Positions 31,786 to 38,274 of a DNA stretch of 38,274 bases are shown one piece after another. Positions within the stretch are counted from its first letter, which is position 1. Each line of letters starts with the position of its first letter. The notes under the pieces are model-generated. The model did no database searches and had not been told where the DNA came from. It saw only the letters and a list, made by a program, of their open reading frames with translations. The stretch comes from Actinoplanes sandaracinus. GTDB lineage: Bacteria > Actinomycetota > Actinomycetes > Mycobacteriales > Micromonosporaceae. Location: NCBI RefSeq assembly GCF_030009775.1, contig NZ_JASCTH010000044.1, positions 1-38,274 of the forward strand, read 5' to 3'. The position numbers and the translations under genes are program-made.

Positions 31786-31976
31786 TCAGGTCGCGCCCCG
31801 CCGCTCCGTGGGCGTGCGGTCTCGGATAGTGTCACGGGTGACGGCGACGGTGCCGGCAGTTCGGCCGAACCCCCCGCTGTGACGCCCCGAGTCTGCTGTG
31901 GCGTTCTCGAAAGTCAAGGGCGCGGCGGCCGGACGCCCTATGAGTCGGCCGTCCACGCGGTCGGCATGCAGACCCC

Positions 31977-32001
31977 TCCGCCGGTCGCAGATTCCGGCGG
32001 A
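31977..32001 (+). other. Hairpin in the gap 5' leader
   Basis: TCCGCCGG (31977-31984) and CCGGCGGA (31994-32001) form a perfect 8-bp stem with a 9-nt loop, ending 7 bp before the GAGGAG ribosome site of gap. It could protect the mRNA or modulate initiation. Confidence 0.4.
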
Positions 32002-32021
32002 CCGAAACGAGGAGACCACCT

Positions 32022-33023
32022 GTGACCATCCGGGTTGGCATCAACGGCTTCGGCCGTATCGGTCGTAACTTCTTCCGGGCGGTTCTCGCCTCCGGCGCCG
32101 ACATCGAGATCGTCGGCGTCAACGACCTGACCGACAACGCCACGCTGGCTCACCTGCTGAAGTACGACAGCATCCTGGGCCGCCTGGGCCACGAGGTGAA
32201 GGCGTCCGCCGACGAGATCAGCGTCGGTGGCAAGTCGTTCAAGGCGTTCGCCGAGCGTGACCCGAACAACCTGCCGTGGGGCGACCTGGGCGCGGATGTG
32301 GTCATCGAGTCGACCGGCTTCTTCACCGACGCCGGCAAGGCAAAGGCGCACATCGACAAGGGCGCCAAGAAGGTCATCATCTCGGCTCCGGCCAAGAACG
32401 AGGACATCACGATCGTGATGGGTGTGAACGACGGTCTGTACGACGCCGCGAAGCACAACATCATCTCGAACGCCTCCTGCACCACCAACTGCCTCGCCCC
32501 GATGGCGAAGGTCCTGAACGACACGATCGGGATCGAAAAGGGTCTGATGACCACGATCCACGCGTACACCCAGGACCAGAACCTGCAGGACGGCCCGCAC
32601 AGCGACCTGCGCCGTGCCCGCGCCGCCGCGCTCAACATCGTGCCGACCTCGACCGGCGCCGCGAAGGCCGTCAGCCTGGTGCTGCCGGAGCTCAAGGGCA
32701 AGCTCGACGGCTTCGCGCTGCGGGTGCCGATCCCCACCGGCTCGGCGACCGACCTGACCTTCACCGCCGCCCGTGACACCACGGTCGAAGAGGTCAACGC
32801 CGCCATCAAGGCCGCCGCCGAGGGCCCGCTCAAGGGTGTCCTGGTCTACACCGAGGACGCGATCGTGTCGGCCGACATCGTCACCGACCCGGCCTCCTGC
32901 ATCTTCGACGCCGGCCTCACCAAGGTCATCGGCGGCAACCAGGTCAAGGTCGTCGGCTGGTACGACAACGAGTGGGGCTACTCGAACCGCCTCGTCGACC
33001 TGGTCAAGCTCGTCGGGGCCTGA
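32022..33023 (+). CDS. gap: Glyceraldehyde-3-phosphate dehydrogenase, type I
   Basis: A 333-residue NAD-dependent GAPDH of glycolysis. The N-terminal Rossmann motif is VGINGFGRIGRNFFRA; the catalytic Cys lies in SNASCTTNCLAP; and the C-terminal WYDNEWGYSNRLVDL is typical. The GTG at 32022 follows GAGGAG by 7 nt. It is first in the operon gap-pgk-tpiA-secG, separated from whiA by 347 bp of noncoding DNA with several dyads. Cofactor preference was not examined beyond family level. Confidence 0.98.
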   Translation: MTIRVGINGFGRIGRNFFRAVLASGADIEIVGVNDLTDNATLAHLLKYDSILGRLGHEVKASADEISVGGKSFKAFAERDPNNLPWGDLGADVVIESTGFFTDAGKAKAHIDKGAKKVIISAPAKNEDITIVMGVNDGLYDAAKHNIISNASCTTNCLAPMAKVLNDTIGIEKGLMTTIHAYTQDQNLQDGPHSDLRRARAAALNIVPTSTGAAKAVSLVLPELKGKLDGFALRVPIPTGSATDLTFTAARDTTVEEVNAAIKAAAEGPLKGVLVYTEDAIVSADIVTDPASCIFDAGLTKVIGGNQVKVVGWYDNEWGYSNRLVDLVKLVGA

Positions 33024-33029
33024 TCAGCC

Positions 33030-34226
33030 TTGAAGACTCTCGACGACCTGCTCGGCGAGGGTGTCTCGGGTCGGCGCGTGTTCGTGCGCGCCGACCTGAA
33101 CGTCCCGTTCGACAAGGCAAATCCGGGTGTCATCAGTGACGACGGCCGCGCCCGCGCGGTCCTGCCGACGCTGATCGCCCTGCGTGACGCGGGCGCTCGC
33201 GTGATCGTGGCGTCCCACCTGGGCCGCCCGAAGGGCGCGCCGGACCCCAAGTTCACCCTCGCCCCGGTCGCCGCGCGGCTGGGTGAGCTGCTGGGCTCCA
33301 CGGTCGTCTTCGCGGACGACACCGTCGGCCCGGCCGCCACCGAGGCGGTCGCCGCCCTTCAGGACGGCCAGGTCCTGCTGCTGGAGAATCTGCGCTTCAA
33401 CGAGGGCGAGACCTCGAAGGACGACGCTTCCCGCGGGGCGTTCGCCGACCAGTTGGCCGCGTTCGCGGACTTCTATGTCGACGACGCGTTCGGCGCGGTG
33501 CACCGCAAGCACGCTTCGGTGTTCGACGTCCCGGCCCGCCTGCCGCACTACGCCGGTGGTCTCGTCCTCAAGGAGGTCGAGGTCCTCAAGCGCGTGTCGG
33601 AGAGCCCGGAGCAGCCCTACGTGGTCGTGCTCGGCGGTTCCAAGGTCTCCGACAAGCTGGCCGTCATCCAGGCGCTCCTGCCCAAGGTGGACAAGCTGCT
33701 CGTCGGTGGCGGCATGTGCTTCACCTTCCTCAAGGCCCAGGGCCACGAGGTCGGCAAGTCGCTGCTCGAAGCCGAGATGATCGCGACCTGCCAGGACCTG
33801 CTGAAGCAGGCAGAGGGCCGGATCGTCCTCCCGGTCGACGTCGTCGCCGCCACCGAGTTCTCGGCGGACGCCGACATCGTGACCGTGGACGCTTCCGAGA
33901 TCCCGGCCGACCGGCTGGGTCTGGACATCGGCCCGAAGTCGACGGCCCTGTTCGCCGAGGCGATCGCGGGCGCGAAGACCGTGTTCTGGAACGGCCCGAT
34001 GGGCGTCTTCGAGCTGGCGCCGTTCGCCGCGGGCACCCGCGGCGTGGCCGAGGCGATCACCAAGATCGACGGCTTCTCGGTCGTCGGCGGCGGTGACTCC
34101 GCGGCCGCGGTGCGCGCGCTCGGCCTGGACGATGCCGCGTTCGGCCACATCTCCACCGGTGGGGGCGCATCCCTGGAGTACCTCGAAGGCAAGACGCTGC
34201 CGGGCGTCGCCGCCCTGGAGAAGTGA
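33030..34226 (+). CDS. pgk: Phosphoglycerate kinase
   Basis: A 398-residue phosphoglycerate kinase, making ATP and 3-phosphoglycerate. Signature parts are RVFVRADLNVPFD, VASHLGRPKG, VDDAFGAVHRKHAS, VVLGGSKVSDKL, NGPMGVFE and VGGGDSAAAV near the C-terminus. The start is a TTG at 33030 (MKTLDDLLGEGVSG), only 6 bp after the gap stop and without a clear ribosome site, so translation probably depends on reinitiation from gap. The peptide from TTG aligns with the usual actinobacterial N-terminus, which supports it. Its stop overlaps the tpiA start. Confidence 0.98.
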   Translation: MKTLDDLLGEGVSGRRVFVRADLNVPFDKANPGVISDDGRARAVLPTLIALRDAGARVIVASHLGRPKGAPDPKFTLAPVAARLGELLGSTVVFADDTVGPAATEAVAALQDGQVLLLENLRFNEGETSKDDASRGAFADQLAAFADFYVDDAFGAVHRKHASVFDVPARLPHYAGGLVLKEVEVLKRVSESPEQPYVVVLGGSKVSDKLAVIQALLPKVDKLLVGGGMCFTFLKAQGHEVGKSLLEAEMIATCQDLLKQAEGRIVLPVDVVAATEFSADADIVTVDASEIPADRLGLDIGPKSTALFAEAIAGAKTVFWNGPMGVFELAPFAAGTRGVAEAITKIDGFSVVGGGDSAAAVRALGLDDAAFGHISTGGGASLEYLEGKTLPGVAALEK

Positions 34227-35017
34227 TGGGTGCCGTGACCCGTAAGCCGATCATCGCCGGTAACTGGAAGATGAACCTCAACCACTTCGAGGCCATCCTC
34301 CTGATCCGGAAACTGGCCGCCAACCTGAACGCCGAGCAGCTGGAGGCCGTCGAGACGGTCGTCCTGCCGCCCTTCACCGACCTGCGCAGCGTGCAGGCCG
34401 CGATCGAGGACGACAAGCTGAAGATCGGCTACGGCGCGCAGGACGTGTCGAAGTTCGCGTCCGGCGCCTACACCGGGGAGATCTCCGGCGCCATGCTGGC
34501 CAAGCTGGGCTGCTCCTACGTGGTGGTCGGACACTCCGAGCGCCGCGAGTACCACGGCGAGGACGACGCAACCGTCAACGCGAAGAACAAGGCCGCTTTC
34601 GAGGCCGGTCTCGTTCCGATCTTCTGCGTCGGCGAGGGTCTGGAGATCCGCGAGGCCGGCAACCAGGTCGCGCACGTGCTGGCCCAGGTCGACGCCGGTC
34701 TCGAGGGGCTCAAGACCGAGCAGCTCAAGCAGATCGTGATCGCGTACGAGCCGGTCTGGGCGATCGGTACCGGCAAGACCGCGACCCCGGAGGACGCCCA
34801 GGAGGTCTGTGGCGCGATCCGTGGCCGGCTCGCCGAGAAGTTCGGCGCCGAGGTGGCCGACGTGGTCCGCATCCAGTACGGCGGATCGGTCAAGGCGGGC
34901 AACATCGCCCAGATCATGGCCAAGCCGGACGTGGACGGCGCCCTGGTCGGCGGCGCCGCCCTGGACGCCGAAGGGTTCGCCGCGATCGTGCGTTTCCCGG
35001 AGCACATCGGACGCTGA
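34226..35017 (+). CDS. tpiA: Triosephosphate isomerase
   Basis: A 263-residue TIM-barrel isomerase of glycolysis. Catalytic motifs are IAGNWKMNL (Asn and Lys), VVGHSERREYHGE (His) and AYEPVWAIGTGKTAT (Glu), with the phosphate-binding IQYGGSVKAGN and VGGAALDAEGF. The ATG at 34226 shares one base with the pgk stop (TGATG), with GGAG 5 nt upstream; a GTG at 34223 is also in frame. The protein is of usual length. It is followed by secG after about 90 bp. Confidence 0.98.
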   Translation: MGAVTRKPIIAGNWKMNLNHFEAILLIRKLAANLNAEQLEAVETVVLPPFTDLRSVQAAIEDDKLKIGYGAQDVSKFASGAYTGEISGAMLAKLGCSYVVVGHSERREYHGEDDATVNAKNKAAFEAGLVPIFCVGEGLEIREAGNQVAHVLAQVDAGLEGLKTEQLKQIVIAYEPVWAIGTGKTATPEDAQEVCGAIRGRLAEKFGAEVADVVRIQYGGSVKAGNIAQIMAKPDVDGALVGGAALDAEGFAAIVRFPEHIGR

Positions 35018-35107
35018 GTGATTAAGCGCGTGCCCGGCCGTATCTTGCGGCCGGGTACCCGCTATTGTGGGACCGCTGCTTGCCCTTCGAGAGGAATGAA
35101 CCCGACG

Positions 35108-35359
35108 ATGCCGATCGCGTTCGCTTACACGTTGATCGTGTTGCTGATCATCACCAGCATCCTGCTGACTCTGCTGATCCTGCTGCACCGGGGCAAGGGC
35201 GGCGGCATGTCGAGCATGTTCGGTGGCGGCGTGACCTCCAGCCTGGCCGGCTCCTCGGTCGCGGAGAAGAACCTGGACCGTTACACCGTTCTCGTGGGAA
35301 TCATCTGGTTTGCCTGCATCGTCGGTCTGAGCTTCTGGCTGAAAGTCCAGATCGCCTGA
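35108..35359 (+). CDS. secG: Preprotein translocase subunit SecG
   Basis: An 83-residue subunit of the Sec channel. Two membrane segments (IAFAYTLIVLLIITSILLTLLILL and YTVLVGIIWFACIVGLSFWL) flank the conserved cytoplasmic loop HRGKGGGMSSMFGGGVTSSLAGSSVAEKNLDR. The start is set at the ATG 35108 (MPIAFAY) because it matches the usual SecG N-terminus; an ATG at 35096 would add four residues, but the GAGAGG site lies only 1 nt before it. The gene closes the glycolytic operon, a common place for secG in actinobacteria, and is followed by a textbook terminator. Confidence 0.95.
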   Translation: MPIAFAYTLIVLLIITSILLTLLILLHRGKGGGMSSMFGGGVTSSLAGSSVAEKNLDRYTVLVGIIWFACIVGLSFWLKVQIA

Positions 35360-35384
35360 CCGGGCTCCATAGTCGTACAATCTG

Positions 35385-35419
35385 CCGCGCGGCCGGTTTT
35401 TCCGGCCGTGCGGTTTTTT
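35385..35419 (+). terminator. Intrinsic terminator after secG
   Basis: CCGCGCGGCCGG (35385-35396) pairs with CCGGCCGTGCGG (35402-35413) with one G-T pair, around a TTTTT loop, and is followed directly by six T. This is the only classical stem plus U-tract terminator in the window and ends the gap-pgk-tpiA-secG transcript. Confidence 0.92.
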
Positions 35420-35499
35420 GTCATCGCTGTCCGGTTCACCTCCCCTCCGCCGAGTGCCCGGACGGCCCTCCGAGGCCCCTCGAGACAGGAGTGACATCC

Positions 35500-35841
35500 G
35501 TGTCCAGTGGCAGCGCTATCCGCGGCAGTCGTGTCGGGTCCAGCCCGATGCGTCCCGACGAGCGCAGCGAACCCGCACCGCGCAGGCAGGTGACCTACTT
35601 CTGCGCGGCCGGTCACGACAGCATCATCTGGTTCGCGGCCGAGGCGGCGAACCCCGACACCTGGGACTGTCCACGGTGCGGGCAGCCGGCCGGGCTCGAC
35701 CGGTCCAACCCGCCGGGCAGGTCGCGTGCCGAGCCGTACAAATCGCATCTCGCCTATGTGAAGGAACGCCGCTCCGACGAGGACGCCGCGGCGATCCTCG
35801 CCGAGGCGCTCGCCAAATTGCGGCAGCGCCGGGGCGAATGA
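35500..35841 (+). CDS. rbpA: RNA polymerase-binding protein RbpA
   Basis: A 113-residue actinobacteria-specific RNA polymerase-binding protein that stabilises open complexes with the principal sigma factor. The disordered N-terminal tail (GSAIRGSRVGSSPM) is followed by the core with a Cys pair (CAAGHDS... and DTWDCPRCGQPAG) and the sigma-interacting C-terminal helix EPYKSHLAYVKERRSDEDAAAILAEALAKLR, all highly diagnostic. The GTG at 35500 is chosen because AGGAG lies 8 nt upstream; a GTG at 35491 abuts that site. In Streptomyces it is induced by the thiol-oxidation sigma factor; no clear site of that type was found here. Confidence 0.96.
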   Translation: MSSGSAIRGSRVGSSPMRPDERSEPAPRRQVTYFCAAGHDSIIWFAAEAANPDTWDCPRCGQPAGLDRSNPPGRSRAEPYKSHLAYVKERRSDEDAAAILAEALAKLRQRRGE

Positions 35842-35850
35842 CCCACGGAT

Positions 35851-35877
35851 TCACCGGCCGGTTGGCGCGGCCGGTGA
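35851..35877. terminator. Bidirectional hairpin between rbpA and the acetyltransferase gene
   Basis: TCACCGGCCG (35851-35860) and CGGCCGGTGA (35868-35877) form a perfect 10-bp stem with a 7-nt loop, 9 bp after the rbpA stop and before the convergent acetyltransferase stop. It can work on either strand. No U tract. Confidence 0.55.
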
Positions 35878-35981
35878 GTCGGGTCTGTCCCCGGGCGGAG
35901 GCGATCCTCTCGCGCCGCCGCGGCCGTGTGCGGCTCTCCCGGACCGGCCACGGCCCGCGCGGCGCGGCAGGTCTGGCCAGG

Positions 35982-36587
35982 TCAGGTCAGCGGGCTGGTG
36001 TCGCGGCCGACGAACCGGGCGCCGGAATCCGGCACCTCCAGATCGTGGAAGCCCAGCCGGCGGTAGAAGGCGTAGGCGCCGTGGTTCTCGGCGGCCATGC
36101 CGAGATGCACCCCGTCGACCCCGGCCGCGCGCAGACCGGCCAGAAAGGCCGCCATCAGGCCGCGGCCCTGGCCCCGCCCCTGCCACTCCGGCAGCAGGTC
36201 GATGTGCAGGTGCGCCGGATAGGCGGCGAACTCCGGCCTGATCATCCGCTCCGGGTTCCGGTGCACGGCCGTCAGGTCCGCGTCGCGGGGATCGTCGCCG
36301 GCGAACCGGTCGGCGGTCGCCGGCAGCCACGCCGAGCGGTACCACTCGACGAAGGCCGGGGTGTCGGCCGTCCCCAGGATGTAGCCGACCGCGGCGCCGG
36401 CGCCGTCGTCGAGAACGTGGGCGTGCTCCGGCTCCCGGATGACGTAGGGGACCGCCCAGACGTCGCCGAGCAGTCGGTCGGAGCTGTGCCGGCCGCGCGC
36501 GTCACCGCCGGAGGCGGCGGTGCGCACACAGATGTCGTAGATCGCGTCGAGGTCGCTGGGCCGGTAGGCGCGGATCGTCGGCTGCAC
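35982..36587 (-). CDS. GNAT-family N-acetyltransferase
   Basis: A 201-residue GNAT acetyltransferase. The N-terminus QPTIRAYRPSDLDAIYDICVRTA is a typical first strand and helix. The acetyl-CoA-binding motif is LHIDLLPEWQGRGQGRGLMAAFL, and the last strand region is VHLGMAAENHGAYAFYRRLGF. The family modifies amines on small molecules or proteins; the substrate is unknown. The GTG at 36587 is chosen because a TAGACT -10 box (36595-36600, minus strand) ends 7 nt upstream and no ribosome site exists, fitting a leaderless mRNA. Upstream in-frame codons would lie before that predicted transcription start. Monocistronic, convergent with rbpA. Confidence 0.88.
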   Translation of the reverse strand: MQPTIRAYRPSDLDAIYDICVRTAASGGDARGRHSSDRLLGDVWAVPYVIREPEHAHVLDDGAGAAVGYILGTADTPAFVEWYRSAWLPATADRFAGDDPRDADLTAVHRNPERMIRPEFAAYPAHLHIDLLPEWQGRGQGRGLMAAFLAGLRAAGVDGVHLGMAAENHGAYAFYRRLGFHDLEVPDSGARFVGRDTSPLT

Positions 36588-36697
36588 GCCGCGAAGTCTA
36601 GAGGTGTGGCACACGTCACCGTCGAGACGCCAACCTTCCGGCCCGCCGCGCGTCTACTCCTGCGACAAGGCACCACCGAGCGAGCAGGAGAGCCCCC

Positions 36698-37111
36698 ATG
36701 CGTTTCTCGACCCGTACCCTGGCCATCACCGCCGGCACCGTGACCGTGCTGGCGATCGGTGGCCTGTCGGCCGCGTTCGCCGACGACTCGACGCCCGCCC
36801 CGCAGCCGTCCCCGACCGTGTCGCCGGCCTCCACCGCCACTCCGGCGCCGAGCGGCACAGCCACGACGCCCGCGCCGGCGACCGAGGAGCCGGGCCCGAG
36901 CACCGCGCCCACGTCGGTCGCGGAGCCCACGACCTCTCCCGCGGGCACGATCGCCGCCACTCCGGCACCCGCGAAGCCCACCGTGAGCAAGCCGGCCGCG
37001 GAGCCCGCGACCTCCCCCGTGGGGACGGCCACCGCGAGCCCGGCGCCGGGGAAGGTCACCGCCACTCCGGCGCCGTCGAAGCCGGCCGCCACGCCGTCGC
37101 GGGCGGGCTGA
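36698..37111 (+). CDS. Secreted Pro/Ala/Thr-rich low-complexity protein
   Basis: A 137-residue protein with a signal peptide (MRFSTRTLAITAGTVTVLAIGGLSAAFA, cut after AFA) and a mature part made almost only of Pro, Ala, Thr and Ser. Loose repeats occur, for example TPAPAKPTVSKPAAEPATSP and ASPAPGKVTATPAPSKPAATP. There is no sorting motif or folded domain that I can see. Such chains are often glycosylated or act as wall-spanning linkers. The ATG at 36698 follows CAGGAG by 7 nt. It is 51 bp before the sigma factor gene on the same strand and shares its amino-acid style with the protein at 37738. Function unknown. Confidence 0.75.
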   Translation: MRFSTRTLAITAGTVTVLAIGGLSAAFADDSTPAPQPSPTVSPASTATPAPSGTATTPAPATEEPGPSTAPTSVAEPTTSPAGTIAATPAPAKPTVSKPAAEPATSPVGTATASPAPGKVTATPAPSKPAATPSRAG

Positions 37112-37162
37112 CCCGGAAGGTACCGTTCGTTCCCGCCGGTTCAACCCCCCGAGGCCCCGCCT

Positions 37163-37741
37163 GTGATCTCCGTTCTGCCGTTCCCCCCGCTGCTCGCCTG
37201 GCTGCGCGGGCTCTCCGCCGATCCACGGCCGGCGGGCCGTGACGCCCCGGCGGCGCCGCCCGCGATCAACGAGCTGTATCACAGCCGACGGCTCAGCATG
37301 GTCCGGCTGGCGGTGCTGATGGTCGACGACCTGCCGACCGCGGAGGACATCGTGCAGGACGTGTTCACCGCGCTCTACCGCCGGCACGGGCCGGACCTGA
37401 GCGGTGTGACGGACCCGAACGCGTACCTCATCACCGGGGTGACCAACGCGGCACGGTCGGCGCTGCGCCGTCGCCGCACGGCTCGGGCCTACATTCCCGC
37501 GCCGCCGGAGACGATCCGGGCGGCCGAGGACGAGGCGCTGCTCGGCGAAAGTGACCGGGAGATGCTGCGGGCGCTGCGTGGCCTGACCGCCCGGCAGCGG
37601 CAGGTGCTCGTTCTCCGTTACTGGTCCGAGCTCTCCGAGGGAGAGATCGCTGAGACGCTGCGGGTCTCCCGCGGCACGGTCAAGTCGACGGCGCACAGGG
37701 CGCTGTCGGTTCTGCGGGAACGACTGGGGGAGCAGCGGTGA
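37163..37741 (+). CDS. ECF-type RNA polymerase sigma factor
   Basis: A 192-residue sigma-70 family protein. Region 2 is around residues 38-95 (LYHSRRLSMVRLAVLMVDDLPTAEDIVQDVFTALYRR), with the usual D-x-A-E-D-x-V-Q-D motif. Region 4 is around 135-185 (LRGLTARQRQVLVLRYWSELSEGEIAETLRVSRGTVKSTAHRALSVLRERL). The start is GTG 37163, after GAGG 8 nt upstream. The stop overlaps the next gene by 4 bp (GTGA), the normal arrangement for a sigma factor with a coupled membrane regulator. Signal and regulon are unknown. Confidence 0.92.
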   Translation: MISVLPFPPLLAWLRGLSADPRPAGRDAPAAPPAINELYHSRRLSMVRLAVLMVDDLPTAEDIVQDVFTALYRRHGPDLSGVTDPNAYLITGVTNAARSALRRRRTARAYIPAPPETIRAAEDEALLGESDREMLRALRGLTARQRQVLVLRYWSELSEGEIAETLRVSRGTVKSTAHRALSVLRERLGEQR

Positions 37742-38232
37742 CCGACGAGGTGGAACAGGGGCTGCGGGGCGCGCTGGCGGCCCGGGCCGGTCAGATCACG
37801 CAGGATCGGCTGCGGTTCGGTGTCCCGCCGACGGTCGCCGTGTCCCGTGTGCGGCCGCGCTGGTGGCGGTGGCTGCCGGTGCCGGTCGCGGCGGCGATCG
37901 CGGCCGTGGCGCTGGGCGTCATCCTGGTGCCGGGCTCCGGCGATCCGGACCCGGTCGTTCCGGGCGGCCCGGCGGTCGTCACGCCGTCCTCCGGTCCTTC
38001 CGCGTCGCCCACGAAGTCCGGCGCCGCGTCGCCCACGGAGTCCGGTGCCGCGTCGCCGACGGGGTCCGGCACCACGACGGCCGGGCCGTCCGCGTCGCCG
38101 GCGTCGACACCGACCGGTCTGTCGCGGTCCGGTCCGGCGCCGACCGCGGAGGCGGGCACCGTGCCCACGAGGCCCGGGGCGGCGGGGACGACGCCGCCGA
38201 CTTCCAGGCCCGCGGTGACCCCGGGCCGCTGA
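37738..38232 (+). CDS. Single-span membrane protein coupled to the sigma factor (possible anti-sigma)
   Basis: A 164-residue protein with a short N-terminal cytoplasmic part (~45 residues), one membrane segment (WLPVPVAAAIAAVALGVILVP) and a long outer tail of Ser/Thr/Pro/Gly repeats (ASPTKSGAASPTESGAASPTGSG). The GTG overlaps the sigma gene stop, so the two are coupled. Position and topology fit a membrane-bound sigma regulator, but the cytoplasmic part lacks a recognisable zinc anti-sigma motif (HxxxCxxC), so this role is inferred only. It ends 42 bp before the window edge. Confidence 0.75.
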   Translation: MTDEVEQGLRGALAARAGQITQDRLRFGVPPTVAVSRVRPRWWRWLPVPVAAAIAAVALGVILVPGSGDPDPVVPGGPAVVTPSSGPSASPTKSGAASPTESGAASPTGSGTTTAGPSASPASTPTGLSRSGPAPTAEAGTVPTRPGAAGTTPPTSRPAVTPGR

Positions 38233-38262
38233 ACGGGGGGACCGCGGAGCCGGCGGCGGGGC

Positions 38263-38272
38263 GGGGGGGGGG
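38263..38272. repeat. Ten-G homopolymer at the right edge
   Basis: The window ends in a run of ten G followed by TG. Together with the 13-G tract at 10009 it suggests G-runs in this genome; the contig or window may stop here because the run is hard to sequence. Nothing else is seen after 38232. Confidence 0.5.
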
Positions 38273-38274
38273 TG

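Noticed and set aside
35296..35301. GGGAAT as a possible thiol-stress (SigR-type) -35 box for rbpA
   Set aside because: At the expected 18-19 bp the sequence is CGT or GTC rather than GTT, it lies inside secG, and a strong terminator lies between it and rbpA.
1..38274. CRISPR arrays, tRNA/rRNA genes, transposases, integrases and attachment sites
   Set aside because: None seen; the repeats present are short dyads or pairs and not regular spaced arrays.

Overview
The window is high-GC actinomycete DNA. It looks like a member of the Micromonosporaceae, perhaps Actinoplanes; this is inferred from gene order and protein style, not from a marker comparison. Supporting signs are frequent GTG/TTG starts, a mycothiol-dependent isomerase-type protein, RbpA, and the conserved actinobacterial block uvrC-rapZ-yvcK-whiA-gap-pgk-tpiA-secG-rbpA. 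No tRNA, rRNA, CRISPR array, transposase or integrase was seen.

Positions 1-17933 hold a RiPP (ribosomally made, post-translationally modified peptide) gene cluster in two divergent arms. The minus arm runs leftwards from about 8835: a lipoprotein, a fused E1-like/YcaO cyclodehydratase, a SagB-type flavin dehydrogenase, a HlyD-like adaptor, a peptidase-containing ABC transporter, and a second ABC transporter subunit cut by the left edge. The plus arm runs rightwards from 9083: two precursor peptides with nitrile-hydratase-like (NHLP) leaders, a second stand-alone YcaO, a TfuA protein, a radical SAM protein with a B12-type N-terminal region, a small secreted peptide, and a large LuxR-family ATPase regulator. 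Both leaders end in Ala-Gly at residue 106. The predicted cores are very different: one ends in CCCPCCCT, the other is NNVNNNLYQSK. The simplest reading is azole formation on the Cys-rich core by YcaO plus SagB, and thioamidation and/or radical chemistry on a backbone by YcaO plus TfuA and the radical SAM enzyme, with leader removal and export by the C39/NHLM transporter. A 20-bp dyad, ACGGCA-N8-TGCCGT, occurs in three intergenic regions of the cluster and is a candidate operator.

Positions 17943-22748 are accessory or household genes: a metallo-beta-lactamase-fold hydrolase overlapping a mycothiol-dependent isomerase-type protein (minus strand), then a 15-codon leader-like ORF, the ribosome assembly GTPase rsgA, and a large multi-pass membrane protein.

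Positions 22859-28594 hold uvrA and uvrC, separated by a Tat/lipoprotein-type Rieske protein. Both uvr genes have upstream sequences matching the spacing of the actinobacterial RecA-NDp (PafBC) DNA-damage promoter; the uvrC match is the better one. Positions 28709-35359 hold rapZ-yvcK-whiA and the glycolytic operon gap-pgk-tpiA ending in secG and a strong intrinsic terminator. Then come rbpA, a GNAT acetyltransferase (minus), a Pro/Ala/Thr-rich secreted protein, an ECF-type sigma factor, and a coupled single-span membrane protein at the right edge.

Several genes (LuxR regulator, isomerase, uvrC, acetyltransferase, possibly the large membrane protein) have a TANNNT-type -10 box about 6-8 nt before the start codon and no clear ribosome binding site, which suggests leaderless transcripts.
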